34,850 bases of DNA from Saprospirales bacterium (GCA_947464015.1 CANHVE010000006.1:1-34850), one strand, 5' to 3'; positions 9,705 to 19,387 are shown, numbered from the stretch's first letter. The notes: generated by a model not told the origin, from the letters alone. Translations and numbers: made by a program.

Positions 9705-10490
9705 ATGGATTATTTATTCTCCTCAGAAGCACTAATTAGTTTAATTACACTAATCATTTTAGAGATTGTATTAGGTGTAGATAATGTCATTTTCGTATCT
9801 ATTATTATGGGTAGATTAGAAGCTGAGCAACAGAAAAAAGCCCGTAAAATATGGATGTTTACAGGTATGTTTGTTCGTGTACTACTGCTTTTAAGTTTAT
9901 CTTGGCTTGTAAAAAATGGGAATAGTGAATTATTTAGTGTATTAGGAAAAGGATTCACCTTACGTTCATTGATTATGTTAGGAGGAGGTATTTTCTTATT
10001 GATAAAAACCGTGGGTGAAATTCATCAAAAATTAGAAGGAGAGGAGCATGAAGCAGCAGGTACCAAAAAGAAAGCAGCAAGTTTAATGAATATTGTTATA
10101 CAAATGATGTTGGTAGATATGGTATTCTCCTTTGATAGTATTATTACGGCTGTGGGGATGGCACAACATGTCGAAATTATGATCATAGCTGTGATTTTGG
10201 CAATGATTGTGATGTTTTTATTCTCAGGTAAAATTGCAGATTTTGTAGAGAAACATCCTACCGTTAAAATGTTGGCATTATCATTTTTAGTCATGATAGG
10301 AATGGTATTATTAGTGGAAGGTTGGGATTCAGAAAAAGCACATGATTTACATTTGAAAAACTATGTGTATTTCTCTATGGCTTTCTCATTTGCAGTGGAG
10401 CTATTAAATATGCAATTACGTAAACGTTCAAAACCGGTTCATTTAAAAGGAAGCGACGATTATAAAGAACTTGAAAATTTGGATAAATAA
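9705..10490 (+). CDS. TerC family integral membrane protein
   Basis: 261 aa; LEIVLGVDNVIFVSIIMGRL...DMVFSFDSIITAVGMAQHVEIMIIAVILAM, the classic TerC signature. Confidence 0.92.
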   Translation: MDYLFSSEALISLITLIILEIVLGVDNVIFVSIIMGRLEAEQQKKARKIWMFTGMFVRVLLLLSLSWLVKNGNSELFSVLGKGFTLRSLIMLGGGIFLLIKTVGEIHQKLEGEEHEAAGTKKKAASLMNIVIQMMLVDMVFSFDSIITAVGMAQHVEIMIIAVILAMIVMFLFSGKIADFVEKHPTVKMLALSFLVMIGMVLLVEGWDSEKAHDLHLKNYVYFSMAFSFAVELLNMQLRKRSKPVHLKGSDDYKELENLDK

Positions 10491-10570
10491 TTTGTTTAAA
10501 CAATAGGTTTTAAAGTGTTCATTTAGCGGTGAAAATGTAAGTAAAACAGAACAAATTATAAGCTTCTGAT

Positions 10571-10578
10571 TATATTTG
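10571..10578 (+). promoter_or_regulatory. Candidate Bacteroidota -7 box (TATATTTG) upstream of the FAD enzyme
   Basis: TAnnTTTG match, 19 bp upstream of the ATG at 10598. Confidence 0.45.
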
Positions 10579-10597
10579 TAAAGAAATAAAATTATAT

Positions 10598-11845
10598 ATG
10601 ATGCAACAAGAATATGTAGATGTATTAGTGATAGGTGCAGGACCATCAGGATGTGTTTCATCATCAATAATACATAATAGTGGACTAAAAACTATGGTAG
10701 TGGAAAAAGAAAAATTTCCTCGTTTTGTTATTGGTGAAAGTTTGTTGCCACGTTGTATGGTAGCTCTAACCGAGGCAGGATTAATTGATACTATTAAAGA
10801 GCAAAAATTTCAAGAAAAATTTGGTGCTAAGTTTTTACAACATGATAAAGTATGTGAATTTACTTTTGCTGATCAATTTACAGAAGGCTGGAACTGGACC
10901 TGGCAAGTGCCTCGTGCAGATTTTGATACAGCCATGTCATCAAAATTAGTGCAGAAAGGGATTCCAGTACATTTTGAAACAGCGGTTACAGCTATTGAAT
11001 TTAAAGGGACTGATTCAATTACTACAGTAAGAGATAAAGACGGAAATGAAAGACAAATACACGCTAAATTTGTAATCGATTCGAGTGGTTATGGTAGAGC
11101 TTTACCGCGCTTACTTGACTTAGATAAGCCTTCAACGTTTCCTGCTCGTAAAACATTATTCGCGCATTTTAAAGATGTGAATAGACCACAAACACATAAT
11201 AATTCTCAAATTATCGTAATCGATCATAAACCAGAAGTTTGGATATGGGTAATCCCATTTTCAAATGGAAATGTATCTTGTGGCTTTGTAGGTAAACCTG
11301 AATTCTTTGACGAATTTACGGGTACAGATGAAGAAAAATTACGCACAATGATTAGCAATGAGCCCAACATCAAAGAACGTATGGGTACTGCTCCCATGGT
11401 ATGGGATGAACCAAAAACTATTGAGGGATATGCCATAGCTACCAAAAAACATTATGGTGACGGATTTGTATTAACAGGTAATGCAGCTGAGTTTTTAGAT
11501 CCAGTGTTCTCAAGTGGTGTTACCTTTGCAGTAGAGAGTGGTATGGTGGCTGCTAAATTGGCTAGCCGTCAAGTGAAAGGCGAAAATGTAGATTGGGAAA
11601 AAGAATACAAAAACTATATCATGGAAGGAGTGGATGTATTTAGAACTTATGTGAGAGCTTGGTATGAAGGTAAATTACAAGATATCTTCTTCAATCCACA
11701 AATAGATGAAAATATTAAAAAAATGATTTGTTCAGTATTGGCAGGTTATGTATGGGATAAAGAAAACTATTATGTAAAAAATCACGCACGTGCTATTGAT
11801 ACATTAGCACAAGTGGTACGTATGAATAAGCAGGCAGTAGCTTAA
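10598..11845 (+). CDS. FAD-dependent oxidoreductase / flavin-dependent halogenase-like protein
   Basis: 415 aa; GxGxxG-type GAGPSGCV, VVEKEKFPRFVIGESLLPR, WxWxIP motif (WIWVIP), GNAAEFLDPVFSSGVTFAVESG. Confidence 0.82.
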   Translation: MMQQEYVDVLVIGAGPSGCVSSSIIHNSGLKTMVVEKEKFPRFVIGESLLPRCMVALTEAGLIDTIKEQKFQEKFGAKFLQHDKVCEFTFADQFTEGWNWTWQVPRADFDTAMSSKLVQKGIPVHFETAVTAIEFKGTDSITTVRDKDGNERQIHAKFVIDSSGYGRALPRLLDLDKPSTFPARKTLFAHFKDVNRPQTHNNSQIIVIDHKPEVWIWVIPFSNGNVSCGFVGKPEFFDEFTGTDEEKLRTMISNEPNIKERMGTAPMVWDEPKTIEGYAIATKKHYGDGFVLTGNAAEFLDPVFSSGVTFAVESGMVAAKLASRQVKGENVDWEKEYKNYIMEGVDVFRTYVRAWYEGKLQDIFFNPQIDENIKKMICSVLAGYVWDKENYYVKNHARAIDTLAQVVRMNKQAVA

Positions 11846-11865
11846 TAAATTAAAAATATTATTTG

Positions 11866-11897
11866 AAAAGCAATACATATACTGTATTGCTTTTTTT
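11866..11897 (+). terminator. Rho-independent terminator after the FAD enzyme
   Basis: AAAAGCAATAC-ATATACT-GTATTGCTTTTTTT. Confidence 0.9.
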
Positions 11898-11959
11898 ATG
11901 CCTACTTGGGTTTAATATATATTTATTTAGTATGCATATCAATTATTAAGCATTCCTTT

Positions 11960-11967
11960 TATATTTG
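11960..11967 (+). promoter_or_regulatory. Candidate Bacteroidota -7 box (TATATTTG)
   Basis: TAnnTTTG match, 16 bp before the ATG at 11984. Confidence 0.5.
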
Positions 11968-11983
11968 TATAAAATAGTATTTT

Positions 11984-12652
11984 ATGAACTGCCCCAATTG
12001 TACCAATCATATAGATAATGATAATATCAATATACAAGCAGATATAGCTAAATGTAGTCATTGTAATCAGGTGTTTAAAGTTTCAACAAATTTATCTGCT
12101 GTTGATTCTGTTTTTGATATGGATAATCCACCTCCTGGTGCTTGGATAAATAAAGATTATCCTCAAACAATAATAGGGGCAAGCACTCGTTCTTCTTTAG
12201 CCTTTTTTTTAATTCCATTTATGATCATCTGGTCAGGTGCCTCACTCGGGGGTATATATGGACCTCAAATTATTTCAGGAAAATTTGAATTATTTAATTC
12301 ATTATTCGGCATACCATTTTTAATTGGATCAATTATTTTTTGGACAGTTGCTTTAATGTCTGTATTTGGTAAAGTGGAATTGATTTTAGATGATGTTGGT
12401 GGTACAATTTTTACAGGTATCTCCTTCATTGGGTATCGTCAAAAATTTTTATGGAAGGATATTACTACCATTTATGAAAGTAAAAGCAATATGAAATTCA
12501 ATAATAGTAAAAATGCAAGTCAGATTGTATTAGAAGGGAAAACACGAACCACTTTTGGAACAGGCTTAAATGAAAGCAGAACCTATTATATCGTAAAATG
12601 CCTTCAGAAAATACACTATCAAATGAAAAGGAATAAAAATATATTTAGCTAG
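11984..12652 (+). CDS. Zinc-ribbon plus transmembrane protein, unknown function
   Basis: 222 aa; N-terminal CPNCTNHI...CSHCNQVF zinc ribbon followed by two hydrophobic helices. Confidence 0.75.
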   Translation: MNCPNCTNHIDNDNINIQADIAKCSHCNQVFKVSTNLSAVDSVFDMDNPPPGAWINKDYPQTIIGASTRSSLAFFLIPFMIIWSGASLGGIYGPQIISGKFELFNSLFGIPFLIGSIIFWTVALMSVFGKVELILDDVGGTIFTGISFIGYRQKFLWKDITTIYESKSNMKFNNSKNASQIVLEGKTRTTFGTGLNESRTYYIVKCLQKIHYQMKRNKNIFS

Positions 12653-12930
12653 TATAACTTAATTTTAAACTCACACTTCAAACACTCATGATTGTAGGCA
12701 TTGGCTGGATTCCATTTCTAATTTATTATATCTATTGGTTGATACAAAAGAAACCATATAATAGATATAAAGTATATCATTTCTCCTTTTGCAATTATTC
12801 CATTCAAATTAATACTTTTAAAAAAAAGTAATTTCCTAATTCTAAGTCACAGATAAAGTAGATATAAATACAAAATAAACTTGATTTATTTAGTATTTTT
12901 ATAGTATTGTTTTTTATTAATTATCTACTA

Positions 12931-13296
12931 ATGGTTTTATTATCCCAAATACTAATTCTACTAATCGCCATCGAGCATCTATATATTCTTTATATGGAAA
13001 TGTTTGCTTGGGAAACCTTAGGTAAAAAAACATTTAAGAATTTTCCTGAACATTTATTTACTCCCACTAAGGCATTAGCCGCCAATCAAGGTCTCTACAA
13101 TGGTTTTCTAGCTGCAGGTTTGATATGGTCATGTTTGATTGCTGATAAGCTGTGGTCATCGAATATCACAATCTTCTTTTTAGCTTGTGTCATTGTAGCT
13201 GGTTTATATGGCGCACTCACTGCTTCCAAAAGAATATTTTATGTACAAGCATTACCAGCTATTATTGCATTAATCATTGTTCTAGTCATTAAATAA
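12931..13296 (+). CDS. DUF1304 family membrane protein
   Basis: Likely start is the ATG at 12931 (the ORF track uses TTG at 12907). AIEHLYILYMEMFAWETLGKKTF...ALAANQGLYNGFLAAGLIW matches DUF1304. Confidence 0.85.
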   Translation: MVLLSQILILLIAIEHLYILYMEMFAWETLGKKTFKNFPEHLFTPTKALAANQGLYNGFLAAGLIWSCLIADKLWSSNITIFFLACVIVAGLYGALTASKRIFYVQALPAIIALIIVLVIK

Positions 13297-13302
13297 TAAT
13301 CA

Positions 13303-14556
13303 ATGAATAAGAAATATATTCTGTTGTTTTTTTATTTTTGTTTTTTAGTTAACACAACTTATGCTCAAAAAAATCATACACAGGAATTATTAGATAGTGC
13401 AAAAACATTATTCAATAGTACAAAAGATTTATATGCAAATGAATTAGATACATTTGATTTTAAACATATTGCATTTCTTTTAAATCAGGTATTACAAGTA
13501 GAACCCAATAATTCCGAAGCCTTGTATTATCTAGGTTACACCTATAGTAGAATCAATGCTTCTGATGGTAGAGGAATCATCTCTATGAATAAAGATTTAG
13601 TGATACAGACGAGTGACTGTTTCGAAAAATTGATTCAAACATCTCCCAAATATACTGGAGAAATTATTGCTCTAGATCCTTATTCGAAAATGACTGCCGA
13701 ATGGGGTTCATTAGCTATGTGTTATCTCTTTAATCATAAACCAGATTCCGCTCAATGGGCATTCAACGAAGCTAAACAACGAGGTGGGTTATCTTCATTT
13801 ACTCTTGAAATAAATAGAAAAACTCTAGATGCATGTGCTCCAAATTCGATACTGATTTCATCCGGTGATAATATTACTATTCTATTATGGTATTTACAAG
13901 AAGTAGAACATTATCGAACTGATATCAGTGTAGTTGATATTTCATTGCTCAATACAACTTGGTATCCAAAATATCTTTCTAAAAATAAAAATATAGTTTT
14001 TGATCTGCCCGAAAATATCCTTGATACAATTGATTATATGCCATGGATGGACTCGCTCATTACTGTTGGCGATTTCTCCTGGACGCTCAAGCCTAGTTTG
14101 TATGAACAATATATTTTAAGAGGTGATAGAGTATTATTAAGTTTAATCAAAGCCAATAATTTTAAACGAGATATCTATTTTACAGCCTCTTTTTATTCCC
14201 ATCAACAATTAAGTTTAGAAGATTATCTAAGTAACTATATAGTAGTAAAAAAACTTTGCCAATCAACTCCCAAAGATTTACCTTATGATATTTATAAAAA
14301 TAAAATCAGTGAAATTCTTCAATTAGGTTCTGTTTTAAATCCAAATAGTATAGATCAAATACATACATACAATTTATACAGGTATGATATCGTGATGCAA
14401 ATGGATAACTATTTTAAATCGAATGAACTCAAAAAGACTAAAGAATTAATGATTGTTTTTGATACGTATGCGAATGATAAACGAATGGAATATGACTATA
14501 AATCCTTGAGTGATTTTGTAGTTGATTTGAAATCACAATTGAAGATTAAAAAGTAA
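13303..14556 (+). CDS. Secreted TPR-containing protein resembling the soluble C-terminal region of DUF2723 proteins
   Basis: 417 aa; signal peptide MNKKYILLFFYFCFLVNTTYAQ; TPR-like segment VLQVEPNNSEALYYLGYTYSR; ISSGDNITILLWYLQEVEHYRTDISVVDISLLNTTWYPKYL. Confidence 0.65.
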   Translation: MNKKYILLFFYFCFLVNTTYAQKNHTQELLDSAKTLFNSTKDLYANELDTFDFKHIAFLLNQVLQVEPNNSEALYYLGYTYSRINASDGRGIISMNKDLVIQTSDCFEKLIQTSPKYTGEIIALDPYSKMTAEWGSLAMCYLFNHKPDSAQWAFNEAKQRGGLSSFTLEINRKTLDACAPNSILISSGDNITILLWYLQEVEHYRTDISVVDISLLNTTWYPKYLSKNKNIVFDLPENILDTIDYMPWMDSLITVGDFSWTLKPSLYEQYILRGDRVLLSLIKANNFKRDIYFTASFYSHQQLSLEDYLSNYIVVKKLCQSTPKDLPYDIYKNKISEILQLGSVLNPNSIDQIHTYNLYRYDIVMQMDNYFKSNELKKTKELMIVFDTYANDKRMEYDYKSLSDFVVDLKSQLKIKK

Positions 14557-14557
14557 T

Positions 14558-16507
14558 CTACATCTTCCCTGCCAATATTTCCTCTACCACTGCAGGATCC
14601 AATAGGGTAGTGGTATCGCCTAAATTACTAGTTTCTCCTTCCGCAATTTTACGTAAGATTCTACGCATAATCTTTCCGCTTCTGGTTTTGGGTAATCCTT
14701 TTACAAATTGTATTTTATCTGGTTTCGCTATCGCCCCAATAATACGTGTTACCGTTTGTAAAATATCTTGTTTGGTCAATGCTTCATCATTTACTTCATT
14801 ATTCAAAATCACATATGCATATATGCCTTGTCCCTTGATATCATGCGGATAACCCACCACCGCACTTTCTACCACATCTACATACATATTGATGGCGTTT
14901 TCTACTTCGGCTGTACCAATTCGATGTCCACTTACATTCAATACATCATCTACTCTTCCCGTAATTCTATAATTGCCTTCAGTATCTCTCGAACAACCAT
15001 CGCCAGTGAAATATAAATTTTCATAAGTACTGAAATAGGCTTGTCGGCATCGTTCATGATCATTGTACGTAGTGCGAATAATTCCTGGCCAAGGGAATTT
15101 CAAACATAAATTACCCTGTACCGTTTCCTCAGGCAAACCAATAGTTGAATCACTTCCTTTCACAGCTTTTCCATTTTCATCCACCAATAATACTTGCACT
15201 CCTGGTAAAGGAAGCGTAGCATAGGCTGCTTTATGTGGTGTGATACCAGCAATATTTGAAATCAAACATCCACCAGTTTCTGTTTGCCACCAAGTATCGA
15301 CTATCGGACATTTCTTCTTGCCAATTTTTTCATAATACCAATTCCAAGCTTCTTCATTAATGGGTTCACCTACCGTTCCTAAAACGCGTAAACTATCTAA
15401 TTTTTTTCCTTCAAGTGGAGCATCTCCAAAGGCTATCAGCGAGCGCAATGCAGTGGGTGCAGTGTATAATATATTTACGTTGAATTTATCTACAATCTGC
15501 CAAAACCTGCCTGCATCGGGCCATGTAGGAATGCCTTCAAACATCAAGGAAGTGGCACCCGCACTTAATGGTCCGTATAAAATATAACTATGTCCTGTAA
15601 TCCAACCAATATCGGCGGTACAAAAATGTACTTCGCCTTTTTGATATTGAAATATATTGACAAAAGTATAATTGGTATAAATCATATAACCACCACAAGT
15701 ATGCACTACTCCTTTGGGTTTACCTGTACTGCCGCTCGTATATAAAATAAATAAAGGATCTTCGGCATCCATCTCTTCCGCTGGACAAATAGGATTGCCT
15801 TGTGTTTCAACTTTTTTAATTTCTGTTTCCCACCAAGTATCTCTGCCTTTAATCATACTCACAGGCATGCGATTATGTGTCAATACAATCACACGTTTTA
15901 CAAAAGGACATTGCATCAAAGCATCATCTATCACATTTTTAAGTGGAATTTCTTTATTCCCTCTATGCGCACCATCTTGTGTAATAATAAATTCGGCATG
16001 TGCATCCACTAAACGATCTGCAATACTTTGTGCACTAAAGCCTCCAAATATCACACTATGAATCGCCCCGATTCGTGCACAAGCTAATACTGCTATAGCT
16101 AATTCAGGTACCATGCCCATATAAATACAAACTCGATCTCCTTTTTTAATACCATTATTTTTTAGCACATTCGCAAATTGCATTACTTTAAAATGCAATT
16201 CTTTATAACTTAAAATGCGATAATGTTCTTCGGGATCATTCGGTTCCCAGATGATTGCAGGGGTATTGGCATCTTTTTCTAAATGTCTATCCAAACAATT
16301 TTCAGTGATATTTAATTTGGCACCTTTAAACCATTCCACTTTAGGTTCTTTGAAATTCCAATTCAACGAATCATCTAAAGAGCTTGGTGCTTTTTTCCAT
16401 TGGAAATGTTCTGCGATATCAAACCAGAATTTTTCAGGATGCGCAATGCTTTCCGCATATGTTTTATGGTAATCTTCTAAACTTTTTATTTGATAGGGAT
16501 AAGACAT
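14558..16507 (-). CDS. acs: Acetyl-CoA synthetase (AMP-forming)
   Basis: 649 aa; YTSGSTGKPKGVVHT, DTWWQTETGG, YFTGDGCSRDTEGNYRITGRVDDVLNVSGHRIGTAEVE, KTRSGKIMRRILR. Confidence 0.97.
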   Translation of the reverse strand: MSYPYQIKSLEDYHKTYAESIAHPEKFWFDIAEHFQWKKAPSSLDDSLNWNFKEPKVEWFKGAKLNITENCLDRHLEKDANTPAIIWEPNDPEEHYRILSYKELHFKVMQFANVLKNNGIKKGDRVCIYMGMVPELAIAVLACARIGAIHSVIFGGFSAQSIADRLVDAHAEFIITQDGAHRGNKEIPLKNVIDDALMQCPFVKRVIVLTHNRMPVSMIKGRDTWWETEIKKVETQGNPICPAEEMDAEDPLFILYTSGSTGKPKGVVHTCGGYMIYTNYTFVNIFQYQKGEVHFCTADIGWITGHSYILYGPLSAGATSLMFEGIPTWPDAGRFWQIVDKFNVNILYTAPTALRSLIAFGDAPLEGKKLDSLRVLGTVGEPINEEAWNWYYEKIGKKKCPIVDTWWQTETGGCLISNIAGITPHKAAYATLPLPGVQVLLVDENGKAVKGSDSTIGLPEETVQGNLCLKFPWPGIIRTTYNDHERCRQAYFSTYENLYFTGDGCSRDTEGNYRITGRVDDVLNVSGHRIGTAEVENAINMYVDVVESAVVGYPHDIKGQGIYAYVILNNEVNDEALTKQDILQTVTRIIGAIAKPDKIQFVKGLPKTRSGKIMRRILRKIAEGETSNLGDTTTLLDPAVVEEILAGKM

Positions 16508-16610
16508 AATTACTAATTTAGATATTCAACCAAAAATGGAATATAAAAGTAATTGAAATCAGTTTAATATATAAAAAAATAGCTCTATATTTTTAAATTT
16601 CCTATGTGTG

Positions 16611-17071
16611 GAGACACGACATCGGGGCGTGTGTTTTTTTTAACGTGCTCTTTCGGATTTTAAATCCGGAAGCTTATTATCCTATATTCATACATCTAGC
16701 ATTTATAATGCAATTACTCAAATTAATAAGTAATTCTATTCGCCCACCTCGTCATTCAGTCCCGAAGCTTCGGGAGAAACTTCTTTCTTTTGTGATGTAA
16801 ACAACTTCAATTAATACTATAAAACTTAAAAATGTGGTTGGTGAAAAATACAACACCAACCAAGGGGTAAAACTTAAAGGACTGATTAAATTTCTTATAG
16901 CATTGCAAATGCTAATTATAGTAAGTTCCATCCCGAATATTCGGGATGCAAATCCGAAACAGCGGTCATAAATTTATTTTCGTTTATTAAATTTCCGAAT
17001 CACGCCTTGGCGTGACGACATCGGGGCGTGCGTTATCAAAGGGTTTTCCCACAGTGGCTTTTAACCCACTG
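16611..17071. repeat. Palindrome-rich intergenic region (REP-like element cluster)
   Basis: Multiple perfect inverted repeats: CGGATTT-T-AAATCCG (16654-16668), TCCCGAAGCTTCGGGA (16760-16775), TGGTTGGTG...CACCAACCA (16835-16862), AGCATT-GCA-AATGCT (16899-16913), CATCCCGAATATTCGGGATG (16929-16948), TCACGCC-TT-GGCGTGA (17000-17015). Also a 16-bp direct repeat ACGACATCGGGGCGTG at 16616-16631 and 17015-17030. Confidence 0.8.
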
Positions 17072-17075
17072 CCTA

Positions 17076-18389
17076 TTATTTCACAACTTCGCCTTCTAGA
17101 TCAAACTCAGTTGCACTAGTGATTTTAATCTGTGCAAAATCACCTATACGTAAATAATTTTTGGCTGCAGGAATAATCACTTCATTGTCTACTTCCGGAC
17201 TATCCAATTCCGTTCTACCGATAAAATAAGCGCCTTCTTTTCTGTCGATAAGCACTTTATATACTTTACCAATTTTAGTTTGATTATGCTCAAAAGAAAT
17301 ACCTGATTGAACTTCCATCAACTCACTTGCTCTTTGTTCTTTTACTTCGGCAGGTACATCATCTTCTAGCTTAAACGCACCGGTATTATCTTCATGCGAA
17401 TACGTAAATACACCTAATCGATCAAATTGCATTTCTTCAATAAAGGATTTCAAATCTTCAAACTGTTCTTGCGTTTCACCTGGGAAGCCCACCAACATAG
17501 TGGTTCGGATACCAATACCAGGCACTTTGGCTCTTATTTTCCGAATCAATTCTTTGGTTTCAGCATTCGTAATATTTCTTTTCATTCTAGCTAATACCTC
17601 ATCATTAGCATGCTGTAAAGGAATATCTAAATACTTACATATCTTAGGTTCTTCATTCATGGCATCTAATACTTCCATTGGAAATTGCGATGGATACGCA
17701 TAATGCAAACGAATCCACTCAATCCCTTCCACTTGACAAAGGGCATGCAACAACTCTTTTAATTTTCTTTTTTTGTAAATGTCTAATCCATAATAGGTCA
17801 ACTCTTGCGCAATCAGCATCAACTCTTTTACTCCTTGTCGAGCTAGACTTTTCGCTTCTAATACCAAATCTTCAATACTTCTCGAAACATGCAAACCACG
17901 CATCAAGGGGATGGCACAGAAAGTACATTTACGATTACATCCTTCACTAATTTTTAAATAGGCATAATGATTAGCGGTAGTCAATACACGTTCACCAATC
18001 AACTCATGTTTATAATCGGCATTGAATTTATTTAATAAGGCAGGCAATTCTAAAGTACCAAAATAGGCATCTACTTCAGGAATTTCTGCTTCTAAATTAT
18101 CTTTGTATCGTTGGCTCAAACAACCTGTTACATAAAGCTTTTCGATATAACCTTTGCTTTTCGCTTCAGCAAATTGTAAAATTGTATTGATACTTTCTTC
18201 TTTAGCTTTATCTATAAATCCACATGTGTTTACCACCACTACATCAAAATCTTTTTTCTTGCTTTCGTGAATTACGTCAATTCCATTGGCTTGTAGCTGA
18301 CCCATCAATACTTCACTATCTACAATGTTTTTGCTACAGCCTAAAGTCACCACATTGACTTTAGATTTTTTTATCGTTTTTGTTTTCAT
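17076..18389 (-). CDS. rimO: Ribosomal protein S12 methylthiotransferase RimO
   Basis: 437 aa; VNVVTLGCSKNIVDSEVLMGQL, radical SAM motif CNRKCTFCAIPLMRG, YAYPSQFP, TRAM-like C-terminus. Confidence 0.95.
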   Translation of the reverse strand: MKTKTIKKSKVNVVTLGCSKNIVDSEVLMGQLQANGIDVIHESKKKDFDVVVVNTCGFIDKAKEESINTILQFAEAKSKGYIEKLYVTGCLSQRYKDNLEAEIPEVDAYFGTLELPALLNKFNADYKHELIGERVLTTANHYAYLKISEGCNRKCTFCAIPLMRGLHVSRSIEDLVLEAKSLARQGVKELMLIAQELTYYGLDIYKKRKLKELLHALCQVEGIEWIRLHYAYPSQFPMEVLDAMNEEPKICKYLDIPLQHANDEVLARMKRNITNAETKELIRKIRAKVPGIGIRTTMLVGFPGETQEQFEDLKSFIEEMQFDRLGVFTYSHEDNTGAFKLEDDVPAEVKEQRASELMEVQSGISFEHNQTKIGKVYKVLIDRKEGAYFIGRTELDSPEVDNEVIIPAAKNYLRIGDFAQIKITSATEFDLEGEVVK

Positions 18390-19375
18390 TAATTATCGTA
18401 TTCCGTATAAATGATTTTGGATCCTTCTTGATCAAACTTGAATGGAAAATATTGCAATTTATGTAAGGCTTTAATCAAATTCACTTGTTTTTCTTTTTCG
18501 CAATAAAATAGTAAAAAGCCACCTCCTCCAGCACCTAATAATTTTCCTCCCAAAGCCCCGTTACGTAAGGCAATTTCATAAATGTCGTCGATTTCTTTAT
18601 TCGAAATTTGTGAAGCTAATTCTTTTTTCAATAACCAATTTTCATGAAGTATTCGTCCAAACTGATTTAGGTTATCGGCATATAAACAATCTTTTAAATC
18701 GTCAACCAATTGCACCATTTGAATCAAACTTTTTTGTTTGTCGGCTTGACTGGTATTTTGTTTTTGTTCAGCTAAAATTGATGAAGCACTTCGTTGATTC
18801 CCATAATAGAACATAATCAAATTGTCTTCTAAAGTTTCATAGGTATCTTTTTTTAAGTGAATAGGCTCCACTCTCACTGTGCCATTGGTATTGAATCGAA
18901 TGATATTCAATCCGCCATACGCTGCTGCATATTGATCTTGTTTGCCAATAGGTTCATGCAGTTGATTGATTTCAATATCACAAGCATTATCTGCTAATAT
19001 TTCTTTGCTCGCAAATTGCCCATTCCACGTATATAAATTATGTAGTAAACCTACCGTAAAAGAAGAGGATGAACCCATACCAGTTCCAGATGGTACATCG
19101 GCAATCGAACTGATTTCAATACCTCCTTCAATATTAAATTGTTTTAAGGCACTTCGCAAAATAGGATGTTGTAATTCCTCTGCACGTGTTACAGTCTCTG
19201 TTTGCGAATACTTCACACGAATTTTATCCGATTCAAAATATTTATGCGAAGAGATATACATGTATTTATTAATACTTGTACTCAATACAGCGCCAGGAAA
19301 TTGTGCGTAAAAACTTTCTAAATCAGAGCCTCCACCTACAAAGCTGATTCTAAAAGGGGTACGTGTTATAATCAT
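18389..19375 (-). CDS. GHMP-family sugar kinase, D-glycero-D-manno-heptose 7-phosphate 1-kinase (HddA)-like
   Basis: 328 aa; IITRTPFRISFVGGGSDLESFYAQFPGAVLSTSINKYMYIS...IADVPSGTGMGSSSSFTVGLL...LLGAGGGGFLLFYC. Confidence 0.85.
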   Translation of the reverse strand: MIITRTPFRISFVGGGSDLESFYAQFPGAVLSTSINKYMYISSHKYFESDKIRVKYSQTETVTRAEELQHPILRSALKQFNIEGGIEISSIADVPSGTGMGSSSSFTVGLLHNLYTWNGQFASKEILADNACDIEINQLHEPIGKQDQYAAAYGGLNIIRFNTNGTVRVEPIHLKKDTYETLEDNLIMFYYGNQRSASSILAEQKQNTSQADKQKSLIQMVQLVDDLKDCLYADNLNQFGRILHENWLLKKELASQISNKEIDDIYEIALRNGALGGKLLGAGGGGFLLFYCEKEKQVNLIKALHKLQYFPFKFDQEGSKIIYTEYDN

Positions 19376-19387
19376 GTTTTATTTTTT

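Noticed and set aside
15714-16061. 115-aa plus-strand ORF antisense to acs
   Set aside because: Shadow ORF opposite a strongly supported acs gene. The same reasoning applies to the other antisense ORFs within acs, rimO, the HddA-like gene, the fusion gene and metG.
16606-16800. 64-aa ORF on + strand in the acs-rimO intergenic region
   Set aside because: It runs straight through several palindromes, lacks any recognisable protein signature, and is best explained as chance reading through the repeat cluster.
18966-19310. 114-aa plus-strand ORF antisense to the HddA-like kinase
   Set aside because: Fully contained opposite a well-supported GHMP kinase; composition is the complement of that gene.
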